This document shows, one piece after another, positions 1 to 11,700 of a stretch of 64,000 nucleotides of DNA (position 1 is the stretch's first letter; each line of letters begins with the position of its first letter). The translations under genes were made by a program, and so were the position numbers. The stretch is from Ashinkailepas kermadecensis. Taxonomy: Eukaryota > Arthropoda > Thecostraca > Neolepadidae. The notes beneath the pieces are model-generated. The model had not been told where the DNA came from. It saw only the letters and a program-made list of their open reading frames with translations, and searched no databases. The stretch is taken from NCBI GenBank assembly GCA_034440615.1, contig JAOTOM010002956.1, positions 1-64,000 of the forward strand, in the 5' to 3' direction.

Positions 1-217
1 GAGGCCGCTGCTGGTGGGACAGACCCAGCCCGGAGTGGGCGGGGGCGTCGGCTGCGGCTTCGGCTTGGGGGTGCTCGGATGGCATCCGGGCACATTTTGG
101 GGAAGATCGCAAACCTCGTCGGCCGGATTGAAGACAAGCCCTGCCGGGCATTGTGCCGGATAGGCCTTGCCGTCTTTACACTGGTAGTACTGGCTGCAGT
201 CCGCGGGGTTCGGCACC
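1..217 (-). CDS. Partial exon of a second chitin-binding (CBM14) protein
   Basis: This exon reads from an acceptor (TTTGACAG) at 218-224 and runs off the left edge, open throughout in one frame (72 codons plus one leading base). It starts VPNPADCSQYYQCKDGKAY and continues to CDLPQNVPGC, which are five cysteines of a CBM14 (peritrophin-A) domain. A Pro/Lys linker and the start of another domain (GWVCPTSSGL) follow. It resembles the exon at 5376-5751, with the same phase and the same QCKDGKA core. Its downstream part resembles the domain near 8,640 (GWVCPTSNGL). It may be a tandem paralogue lacking a visible first exon, or an alternative 3' exon of the neighbouring gene, because its phase fits the donor at 8412. 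The product is probably secreted and chitin-binding. Confidence 0.8.
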
Positions 218-2717
218 CTGTCAAACGACGAGAAACATTCTGGCATTTGCTTCCTGGGTCGTCCTCAGACCGACATGACTATTTGCGCCAGCTGCAGGAC
301 CGATAAAGCAGAACGCTTCGGTAAATTTTGAACCGCCAGAGAATAATGTACTAGATGATATCAACATATTGACCACTTCATTGCTAGGCAGCGGAAAAAT
401 TGAATTACGTTTATATTCTGGTGTGGAAATATTCCATGAAGTATCATCACCACAAATGAATGGTATGCAACTGCTGCCTCGTGTTTGTTCGGAATTTGCT
501 GCCATGCTCCTAGCATGATGCAAATGTATGGTTTCGGAGGAAACAAAACAGCATAGTCATGGATTTAAAATAACAGCTTCCTTCTTATCCATATTTGTTC
601 TGGCCATGATTACGAGCAAGCGCGAGAGGTCTGAGCCAATTTATCCTACGTATGTGCAACAGACATTCACCTGAGCGACGCCGACCTGCCCGGCCAGGCG
701 CAGCCGCAACGCTTATGACATTTCAATGAATCGTTTGTATTCGTATAGCGGTCCATGCCGAATTCTTTCACTCAGAGTTACTTTCCTTCACTCGTTCAGT
801 TCTGTTTTTCAACAGCTTTCATTGCAATGTTTTCTTTGGAGTACTCGCACGCTTTGTTCGAAGAAAATGATTTATGACGGAAATTAGCGGTGCCGGTGGG
901 CCCGACACCTCCTCGGCCAGTCTTAGCGTTGGCGGCCGGTCCTAAACCGCTTCGGCGAGCCATCGATCGCGTGGCTAAATCATGCCACGTGACTTGCGTC
1001 CCCGGAGACCGGATGACTGCATGACCAGTGACGATCCGATTGAGGGTGCACTAGATAGTGGTGTGCGGTATAAACTGAGCGAGAGGGCTGTGAGACAAAA
1101 ATGATCAAGACACACCGTGACAGGATCTACACTTCAGACTACACTAAGTTGACAATTCGGCATAGTGGATTTAAGTTTGCGATACGTGGGTGAGGTTGAG
1201 CATAGTTCGGACTGCATGACCAATCGGGCAGAGGGAATATATCCGACGTTTCTGCATGTGGCGCTGTAAGAGCTGTGCCATGTAAGTACCATGTGACGCG
1301 TCAAAATACGTGGCGCTGTAAGATAGCCTGTATCAGCGCGCTAACTGGGCGTTCACTTGACACAATGTTGTCCCCGTGTTGGACACATCACACACCGTCG
1401 GCGAGGAGAGGTGGCCGTTTTTCACGTGCTTTTTCTTGGGGGGGGGGGGTGATGTCCGGTGTAACTGTTTTTAGTTCATAGTGAAGTAACTCTATGCTTT
1501 CTTAGTTCACTTTTTATCACAATTCCTACTTGTGACGATTGCAGAGTGTGTGCTCAACCTTGTGTTTCGATTTGGATGACGTCCCGCGTTGTGGTGCATG
1601 AGTTTCAAAATGGCGCCGTGTGATAAGTTTGGCCAGTGAGAGTGGGGTAGATTCGGGCAGTGAGAAGTGAGCCGAGTTCAGTCTAGCTTAGGACACTCAC
1701 CCATGTGTGTAACACTGAAAACACATGTTGAGTGTTTGCCAGATCCCCGTTCTCTCTTCACTCGCCAAAAATGGTCCTTTTTAGGTGCCGAGTATTGTAG
1801 ACCTCGGTTTGGAATTACAAACTCTTAATGGAATTCCGAACCGTTATCCTTACTGGGACAATATTTCGTCGTTCACCTGAGCGACATCAATCAAAATTAC
1901 GTGGAGAAATCAGACTGCATCGTACCTACCCGGCAAAGAACGCATCACAATCGACTACAACCATATTTGTCCGAACCTATCCCATATCCTGCCAGAATCT
2001 ATCCCAGCTACAGGGTAGATTCAGGCAGTTGAGGTGGAAGCAGCTCAACTTTCGTCAAATCAGGTAAACATTTTCCCACGTGCTGGCTGTGAACATGTAA
2101 CCAACAGATAAGGCCAGGTTATGCTGCAAACTTTTGGTTCCCAGCACAATTAGTCATCCTGCCAGAGCCGAAGTTCCAAAAAGTGTCCGAACCAAACCAC
2201 CATCCTCTATGACATATTTGGCAGATGAACCGCATTTCAGCAGGAGCACAGTCAATTTCGGCTGAAATGGATTGTTGTCCAAACTGCTTATGCCAAAATT
2301 AGAAGCACCATTTCCGCAATCGGGCTACTTTGCCGAATATAGTGCACGCACCCCGAATTTGAATGCACTGTGCCAGATTGTCCACATAGGTTTCACTTAT
2401 GTTTGACATTTTTGCACTCCCGGCGGCGAAAATTGGATGCAATATGGAGCATGTCTGGACAGGCTGCCAAAAGACGACAGTCGCGGAAGGTCCACAAGTT
2501 TCCTGGTGTGGTTCCGCATCCTGTGCCTGCGGCAGAGGGGCTCCATTTCCTCCCCCATGACCTCACTGGTCCAGAATCCGTGATGGCATCCTATACTGGT
2601 ACTATAGGCCTTGACCTCTTGCTTATCTAAGGCTCGTCATGTCGGTCGAAATGTTCATGACAACGAAACGATCAAGAAAACCAGGTACCTACAAATCTTA
2701 TGTTATTGCTCACTCAA

Positions 2718-2875
2718 ACTAAGGCGTGGTGGTAATCACTAAGTTTCATCTAAATAAAGGCGTGGTGGTAATTCAAACTGGGGCGTGGTTGTAATCACCA
2801 AGTCTCATCCAGACAAAGGCGTGGTGTTAATCACTATGTCTGATCCAAACTAAGGTGTGGTGCTAACTACCAATT
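2718..2875. repeat. Degenerate minisatellite, about 42-bp unit
   Basis: Four diverged copies of a unit built around AAGGCGTGGTGGTAATCAC and followed by AAGTCTCATCC occur in tandem. No coding or splice signal is apparent. Confidence 0.75.
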
Positions 2876-4706
2876 CTCACGAAAACAATTTACATACAAG
2901 CAAGACATTATTAATAAGTGAAGAAGTAATACACAAATTCATTTCTCAACAGCAGGATGGGGGGGGGCATTTTTCATCAATTTGTCATCATCAGTCATCA
3001 GAGTAATATGGAAACACCCAAGTTCCATGGATACATTTTACGGCGACAAAAAGTGGATGGGAGTAGTTAGCAGGTATGCAAATTGCTATTGGTCTACAAT
3101 GAAAAAATGTCATACAAGTAAAAAAGCTGGTCACCTTAAAGCGGGCAAGCGTACGTGTCAATTTCATCGAAGTGTTACATATGGTATTCTAAATAGATGT
3201 GTATCGATTCTACACTAATGGACCATTTCCACAATTTAATAGTCGAATAGAAGTGCATCTGTGAGCTGCAATACTAGGATTGCTTGACAATATGTAGCAG
3301 AGTATATTTCTTATACAATGTTTGTTCATATCATACCAGTACCCGGCATGATATTTGTGCTTTGGCTTTGATTCTGAAAACCTGAAAACACGGCTTCTGT
3401 GGGCTTGGCTACGTTTACAGAACGCCGAGATTTTGTATTTTAGTGGAAGTGGGTGCTATGACAGCAACTATCACAAATGCATTTGGTTCATGTTGAACCT
3501 GGTACATTTCTACAGGATCAACCAAGTTCATAGTGAAATGGATTTGGTTTTTACTGATACAGAATGCACCGGTTGCATAATTATGGTTGCGTTCATTCTA
3601 CGTTTTATATTTTTCTTAAAGTTGACATGCTGAAGTCAGAACACAAATGTTTGCAGAACTGCACAGGAGCATGGCCTGAGGAACTTACGTTCCAGTCGGC
3701 AACACAATGTTTATGACAGGTAATTATCATTGGTGAAATTTGCGAGGTTCAAAAGGCAACTCGAAAAGCGTAATAAACTGACCCTGGCCGGCAGGTGCGC
3801 TCAAGTTTACTCTTTCCTAGTAGATAAAGGAAGACTGGCTCGGCCTTTGACTCGCTTGTGATCATGTTGCCCGCTGGACACGCAGCGAAACGCCGCGAGA
3901 TCATACTAAGCAAGACATAACACATTTTGAATGATGATTCCATCATGGCAAGGGAAAAGAAGTAATACCTCATTACACCATGATAAACTGAGTTGAATGC
4001 TGTACTTACGCTACTTAGTTTGGATAATCTTAACATAAGGACAAACCAGAGGTTCTTTTGTCGGTGTGGTGTACGAATTCCCATGATAAAAGAAATTTAA
4101 GCAAATATAGTCACCTCGTCTGTCCGATTTTTTTCCACGCCAGATCTATATGTGCCCCATTCATGAGACCAAAATTATCAAGCGGCTGGAGGAAATAGAC
4201 GAGTCCAAACTGCATTAGGGCAATATTTTCCGGACGTCCATCAATGATGAACAGTGAAATATAATATGTTTCACCGGCTTGAAACCACTACTAAGTACAG
4301 CAAGCACTTATGAAACATTTTAGTACCATTTCTAGATGGGAACATATACAAAGGTAAGTTTTTTTGCAGACATTGTGAGGTGAAGAAAATTCCGTTTAAC
4401 TGCTTCATGTACAATAATTAATTCAATTCAGTTTTAATACTACCGTACAATATCCCGATGTGATGCTATTGAGCCGACTTCAATATGCTCACATACAATT
4501 ATCCGATATATCGGACTTCGATTTCCTCCAGTGTAATCTATGAGATGCATTGCATGTGTATGTAATAGAAACGAAGCAGCTCCTAATCAACTCAATGTCT
4601 TGAAACACCAAGTGTAGGTACTCACTACAATACGGCACCAAAGTTCAATATAAATATTCGTGATTTCACATTCATGCGCAACAAATATGTCCACAATAGC
4701 TGTAGA

Positions 4707-4874
4707 TTAAACGAACAAGTGAAGGAGCGTAAGTGAAGTACAGCGTCCGGAGTAAAGTTGGCAGAGTCCTCCACCGTACATCACGAACAGTGCGGGCAGA
4801 GATAACACAAACACATCAGCAAGTCCTCCACCGCACGACACGATCACTGCAAGCAGAGACAACACATACACCAT
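4707..4874 (-). other. Hydrophobic 55-codon ORF containing a 57-bp in-frame duplication
   Basis: The - strand has an ATG ORF beginning MVYVLSLLAVIVSCGGGLA, which looks like a secretion signal. A diverged 19-codon repeat follows (VLSLPALFVMYGGGL) and the ORF stops at 4707. It lies on the same strand as, and upstream of, the partial chitin-binding exon at 1-217, so it could be that gene's signal-peptide exon. However, no good donor site is visible and there is no TATA box. It is equally likely to be a chance ORF in a two-copy tandem repeat. Confidence 0.2.
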
Positions 4875-5375
4875 CAGGAAGCAATCCAGCTGGCGGAACA
4901 GAATCCTTGCACCAAGCCCCGAATACTAACCTATTTTCTTAGAGGGAAGAAGTGGCTCTGTGAAAGATGCAGGATAAGTGAAGCGAGGGGATGTGTGGAG
5001 GAGGGTGTGGTGCAGTGGATTCTTCATAATGCAATGGGCAACTAGGAGCAAATGTGCGTACATGTTCATGCAAGTGTAGTAATATGCAACAACGCATTGC
5101 TGAAAGGTTTCGCCGCTAGACTGTACCAATTTATCGGGTATGATTTTGATTATGATCTGACGTATTAATAGGTCAAGTGGAAATGGAATACACGAATCGA
5201 AGAAAATAAAATTAACTGGTACGTAGCCTAATTTACAGTATTGCAGAAACATTGCTAAGATGCAGTGAAGTGCTTAATTAAAATGTATGTATCTCATCAT
5301 GATCTATAATCTACAGCAAATAATGGGTTTACCAGTTAGCAGTCAGAATCCGGGTGCAGTAGAGGGCGTGTGGTT

Positions 5376-5751
5376 TTAGTTACATGCGCCTGCGTCGGTG
5401 CTGAACTTCTGACCAGACGGACAATAGTGAATGCTGGCAACGCCTCCCGAGCACTGGAAGTAGGTGGCGCTGTTGAGTGCGTTGGCGTGCGCGCCGTCAC
5501 TCGCTGAGCAGGGGAATGTGCATGGCGGCGGCGGCGGTGGGGGCGTCGGGGTGGTGGTGGTGGCGGGTTTGGGCGTCGGGGTGGTGGTGGTGGCGGGTTT
5601 GGGCGACGTGATGGGGTCGCAGCGCACATTGCTGGGATAGTCGCACACTTCCGTGTCGGGATTAAAGTAGAGGCCGTCCGGGCAGGCCTCGTGGTGAGCC
5701 TTGCCGTCCTTGCACTGATAGAAGCCGTTGCAGTCGTACTTGTCGGGCAGC
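5376..5751 (-). CDS. Chitin-binding gene exon 6 (domains 8 and 9, stop)
   Basis: The acceptor is AACCTCTAG. The exon encodes LPDKYDCNGFYQCKDGKAH through CDYPSNVRC. A Pro/Thr linker (KPATTTTPTP twice, then a proline run) follows. A last, more diverged CBM14-like domain (YFQCSGGVASIHYCPSG) ends GACN and TAA at 5376-5378. The stop closely follows the last expected cysteine, so it looks like the true C-terminus. Confidence 0.88.
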
Positions 5752-8700
5752 CTAGAGGTTTGCACACATATAATCAGGGTTTCGGTCGCGACGGACGCAC
5801 AAACCGAGTGAAGCATCAGCCCCCCCCACTAGGGCACTCACGTAGTCTCCGATCTATACTGGCACCTTACTCTAGTACTCTAGTGTAGTATGAACACCAC
5901 CCCGCCAGGGCACTCAAGTAGTCTCCGATATATACTGGCACCACCTTACTCTAGCACTCAGGTATACCATCCGAAACGCCCGTTCCATTCCGCTACAGCA
6001 CTCAAATGGAATCCCATATATGCCGGCACCACCCCGTTATAACACTCAAGCTGATTGTCCGACATTTACTGGTAACCCCGCTATGGTACTCGAATAGGGT
6101 ATCAGATATACTTCCTCTCCCGCTATTACACTCAAGTGAAGTATCCGATACACTTACTATCCCGCTATTACACTCAAGTGACGTATCCGATATACCGCTC
6201 ATAAACTTAAGTCACGTGTCTCAGCGTACTTTTCGAAAGTTTTAGAATGGATCTTTGGGCACTAGAAAAGAGATGTTCGTGTAATTTTACCTTGCAATGA
6301 GCACAAAGTTTTCGCCATGCAAGAACAAATGCACCGATAAGATAGTGCTCCATGACATCAAGCATCTTTAGTTATAAATTGTTCCTAACGTTATATGCCT
6401 GCGCTATGTGAGAAGCCCAATTATTAGTCCTGGCGATATATTGAAATGGTTCAATTGCAGAAGCATGCATTTCGACAGAGTGAAAGTAGATATAAATCAG
6501 CGGGCTATCGAGAAGCTGGGCCCCCACTGAAGGCTTGAGGCTTCTTGTGGCTTGTGTGATAGTCAATGAACTTTTCTGACCCGCGGTGACTTGACTCGAA
6601 AGTGCTTGATGCTACTGCATTTATATCCCACTAGTCTTTAGCAAATATGTGGACAACCCGGAAAGAAACGCCAGAATTAGTTTGTTAGCTACTTGGACGT
6701 TCCTTGGTGCGTGCCATAGCGCTGTTCTTCAGTTAGCAACTACGCCAACACCAAGGGAATGAAGTTCGAACATGTATCGCGATGCAATGCAACTATGCAC
6801 GTCGTGAGGTCGTCATGCCATTAAGGTCCATTCAACTGTGCTTCAAGTGTTATAAAAATGTAATTGAATGACCTAGAATATGTATCGTGTTACAATGGCG
6901 CTGTCGCTTGAACCATAGCTTCATGGCGGTGTTTGTGGGCACCGTGATGACGAACATGTTTGTATCACTCACCGGCTTTCTTTCGACATGTAAAAGGCAG
7001 TGTTAATACGCGTTAATATGACGGAATGTATCACTGCTGTTGGTACTCAAAGCTCTTTCATTATTGTGATTTCTCCAATGCAATCACTAGCATTTTAAGC
7101 TAATTGTAATGCAAATGTGGAAAGAAAGAACAGTTAAGGTGTGAATGGCCATGCAGAGCAATTATTGTTACACAACCAACCGGAATACATGCAATGACCA
7201 CAGCTGATACAATAGCTATTGCAAGTCCCCTAAGCTAATACAAAACATGCAGTAACCATGCGACACACGCTAATCATGCTCTAATATGAAGCACATGCTT
7301 ATCATGCTCTAATATTAAGCATCCAAGAACCATGCAGCGAGACATTCAACTCTACTATAAAATGAACAAGATGGCTGGAGCTGTGAACCACATCCTCAGC
7401 TCATATGGCTGTTGACTTTATAAGCTGAATGCATGTCCCATCTGCCATGCTTTACTAACGCGTTGGCTCTCAGCCACTTGTTCATAAGCAGTTGGGCAGC
7501 CCTTTTTAGACATGATTTGGCTGATCCGGCATCTTAATACACCAAATCGATGCAATTGAGGAGTGCAATGGCCTGTCACATGCGAAAAAATGGCTGCCTG
7601 CAGGAAACAATGACCAACATTTGGATGCCCACTAGTCTAAGTACTGCACATAATAAACTACAAGGCAATCGCAATCTATAGCTAGCACCCTGGCTAAACA
7701 GCCGCAATTGCAACATGCGCAACAATTCCAGTGCTTGCGTCACTCATGACGCAGGCGGCAATCCGGTGTGGCAGTCCAAAAACCGATGGTACGGCCAGTG
7801 AAGAAAGCCAATGTGATGAATTTGTCCCCTCAGCGAAAAACCTATAGGCGTACATACACACTTACCAAAGGGTGTGTCAAGCCGTGCGCTTTTAAATTGT
7901 ACTCAGGCAATAATGCACATGCTTAATTAATGCTTAGTTATTGCTTGATTATTTTGCTATATTGCTTATTTATTGCTTAATGTTTACTTAATGCACAATA
8001 ACTGCGATGCTGCATTATTCTCAAGCATTGCTGCAAGATAAACAAAATATGCACTGATATAATGATAGACGCATACTGAGCACCGAGCACGCCCTCTCAG
8101 CACTCAGCCCAGTGACTTTGGATTATACTCAAGCGTGTTTGCAATTACTCGATAGCGACATTGCACCTCTGCAGTTGCTGGGATTCGATCAAAAGTACGT
8201 AATATTTGTGTTGGCCTCAGCGAGCGGGCGAGTTTCCACAGGTGAAGCTGGCGACCATAACGTCTGTAAAGGCGCGCATAATCCGGCCGACTGCCAGTGT
8301 CTTCTGCTGGCGGATTCCATCTGATTGGATGCCAAACCTGACCGCCGCCGTGACATGCATCCTCTACCCCCGGCGGTTCGCCGTCCTCTCCAGGTCGGTC
8401 TCCAGATCTCACCTGCACGCGCACGTGTCATTCGGGCAGACGACGTCCGGGTTGGGCTTGGGTGTGGTGACCGGGTGCGAGGTCGGCGCTGGCGTCGGGC
8501 CCCCGCAGCCAGCGTGCTCGGGCCAGTCACACACCAGCAGCACCGGGTTGAACTCCAGGTTGGCAGGGCAGTCCTTGAGGTAGGCGTGGCCGTTGGAACA
8601 GTGGTAGAATGAGTGGCAGTCCTTGGGGTTGGGGAACAGGCCGTTGCTGGTGGGACAGACCCAGCCCGGGGTGGACGTCGGCTTTGGTGTCGTCGGCTTT

Positions 8701-11700
8701 GGTGTCGTCGGCTTTGGTGTCGTCGGCTTTGGTGTCGTCGTGGGCCGCGGGGTGGTTACTGCCGGAGTAGATTTCGCCGTGGTAGTAGCCGGATAGCGAC
8801 AACCGGCCTGGTCAGGCCATTCGCAACGCTGCTTGATAGGATCAAAGTCCAAGTCGGCCGGGCAATCCTTGAGGTAAGCGTGGCCGTTAGAACAATGGAA
8901 GAAGGTGTGACAGTCTTTGGGGTTGGGGTACAGGCCGTCTGTAGGGCAGTCGAAAATTGACGGAGTAGTTGGTTTGCGGGTAGTAGTAGGAGGTGGAGGG
9001 GCTTTGGTCGTGGTTGGCTTGGTCGTGGTGGGTTTCGTCGTGGTTGGCTTGGTCGTGGTGGGTTTCGCCGTGGTTGGCTTGGTCGTGGTGGGTTTCGTCG
9101 TGGTTGGCTTGGTCGTGGTGGGTTTCGTCGTGGTTGGCTTAGTCGTGGTGGGTTTCGTCGTGGTAGTAGCCGGGTAGCGACAACCGGCCTGGTCAGGCCA
9201 TTCACAACGCTGCTTGATGGGATCAAAGTCCAAGTCGGCCGGGCAATCCTTGAGGTAAGCGTGGCCGTTAGAACAATGGAAGAAGGTGTGACAATCTTTG
9301 GGGTTGGGGTACAGGCCGTCTGTAGGGCAGTCGAAAATTGACGGAGTAGTTGGTTTGCGGGTAGTAGTAGGAGGTGGAGGGGCTTTGGTCGTGGTTGGCT
9401 TGGTCGTGGTGGGTTTCGCCGTGGTTGGCTTGGTCGTGGTGGGTTTCGTCGTGGTTGGCTTGGTCGTGGTGGGTTTCGTCGTGGTTAGCTTAGTCGTGGT
9501 GGGTTTCGTCGTGGTAGTAGCCGGGTAGCGACAACCGGCCTGGTCAGGCCATTCACAACGCTGCTTGATGGGATCAAAGTCCAAGTCGGCCGGGCAATCC
9601 TTGAGGTAAGCGTGGCCGTTAGAACAATGGAAGAAGGTGTGACAATCTTTGGGGTTGGGGTACAGGCCGTCTGTAGGGCAGTCGAAAATGGACGGAGTAG
9701 TTGGTTTGCGGGTAGTAGTAGGAGGTGGAGGGGCTTTGGTCGTGGTTGGCTTGGTCGTGGTGGGTTTCGTCGTGGTTGGCTTGGTTGTGGTGGGTTTCGC
9801 CGTGGTTGGCTTGGTCGTGGTGGGTTTCGTCGTGGTTGGCTTGGTCGTTGTGGGTTTCGCCGTGGTTGGCTTGGTCGTGGTGGGTTTCGTCGTGGTTGGC
9901 TTGGTCGTGGTGGGTTTCGCCGTGGTTGGCTTAGTCGTGCTGGGTTTCGTCGTGGTAGTAGCCGGGTAGCGACAACCGGCCTGGTCAGGCCATTCGCAGC
10001 GCTCATTGATGGGGTCAAAGTGCAGGTCGGCCGGACAGTCTTTGAGGTAGGCAATGCCATTTGAGCAGTGGTAGAAGGTATGACAATCCTTGGGGTTGGG
10101 ATACAGGCCGTCCTTGGGACAGTCAAAGTCGTCATCGCCTCCGTCATCGTCGCCACCTGAAACAGAAGGACAGCGGTGATGGTGGCGGTGTGAGATGCTG
10201 CATACACAGGAGCTGGTAGGCAGCGCGAGCCGCGTCTGTCGACAGACCCGACCCGGCCTGGCCCGGCCCGGCCGTCTTACCACACTGGTAGTTGCTGGGC
10301 AGGTCGCAGTTCTGGATGTTGGGGTTGAACACCAGGCCGGTGGCGCACGACTCCAGGTAGGCCTTGCCGTCCTGCGAACGAAGGTGTGTAGTCAACCGTA
10401 CCGTGCACCTGCCGTTGGCTCCAGGTGGCAAATGTAAGAACCGAAGTCCGGTAGGAGAGTCCAGTCTGGACCGGCAGGCTTTTGGACTGGTCTTTGCGAT
10501 CGATATGTGCCGGTCTTTCAACCACGGACAAGATAACGCTTCTGGCGCAAAGGGGGCAGAGAGGCACTCCAATCCAAGGAGAACCAATCCAAAGGAATCC
10601 AACTGTCACATTTTCTGAAGTTTCATTACGTTGTCTACTCAAAAAGTGTTATAAGCTTGCCGTGACGATGCATGTCAATTATCGATACATATTTTGTTCC
10701 GTTAAAAAAGCACCACCGGCATGGGCGTAGAACATGGCGTGGGGGGGGGGGAGGGGGAAGCAGAGGCACCTACCCACAACTCCAAATTTGGAGTGACACT
10801 GCCCCACCCGCACACACTTTTTGATAACACTGCAGCCAGCTACACGCTTTAGATAGGGATTTTTTATCTCCAAAACGTTGGAAATACCTTAGGAATGAAA
10901 ACTACCTCAACATGCACCATTTTATGTTTACTGATACGAAGCAAATAGTTTAGATTGCATTGAAAGTACTCAGTCCATGCGGTTCGTCTGAGAGCTTGTT
11001 CCTTGGTGCTTCGGTGGTGGGTAGTCAGCGTACCTTGCACAGGTAGAACGTAGTGCAGTCGCCCTGGTTGGGCTTCAAACAGCACTCGCAGTCACACTCC
11101 ATGTCGGGTTCTGGAGGAACGTCCGGTGTAGGGGGGTCGGTGGGCGTTCCCGGAACGCAACCGGCGTTCTCAGGCCAATCGCAGACCTGTCGAGACACCC
11201 ATACATTCCATAGCGAACCAATCACAGAGAGACGACTTCCGTGAACCAATCGCAAACCTACCAAGACACCCATACCTTCTGCATGGAACCAAGCATTACA
11301 TGCATTCTTATATCAACTACAAAACCGGTCGATAACATGCCAATATATTGTTCAAATTCGTGATCGAAATAGCCTCAAGCACAATTAAAAGCTTTCGGTT
11401 TCAAGCCATCTTCAGCTTCTGTAACTAGCATTTGCATTCCAGTTACAAGGAAAAAATAGCGCCCACAGAAAACCACAATCACTCATGGAAGAGATCATAG
11501 CGCTTCATTTTTTTAACATTTCATCACCAGGCCTGGTGCCAAGGTCAAATACCTGGTGCCAGTAGTGGCACAGGCCACCAGTGAGCACCAGTTTAGTGCG
11601 GTTGTAGTGCAGGTAGGAGTAAATAACATAGGTCCTGCTAGGAGCTGGGCGCTACATGACCGATGTAGTCGATGCGCCCTAAAGCCCTAATAACTAACTA

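Larger units (their letters stand above)
218..5375. other. Non-coding stretch between chitin-binding exons
   Basis: No exon with recognisable protein similarity was seen here. It holds a degenerate tandem repeat near 2,718-2,875, a 57-bp tandem duplication near 4,765-4,885, and homopolymer G runs (for example 1,439-1,449). A short direct repeat, GTGGCGCTGTAAGA, occurs near 1,258 and 1,311. The remainder looks like ordinary AT-rich intergenic or intronic DNA. Confidence 0.6.

Noticed and set aside
8325..10064. + strand Val/Gly/Trp-rich ORFs
   Set aside because: Antisense shadows of the Thr/Pro/Lys linkers of the chitin-binding exon.
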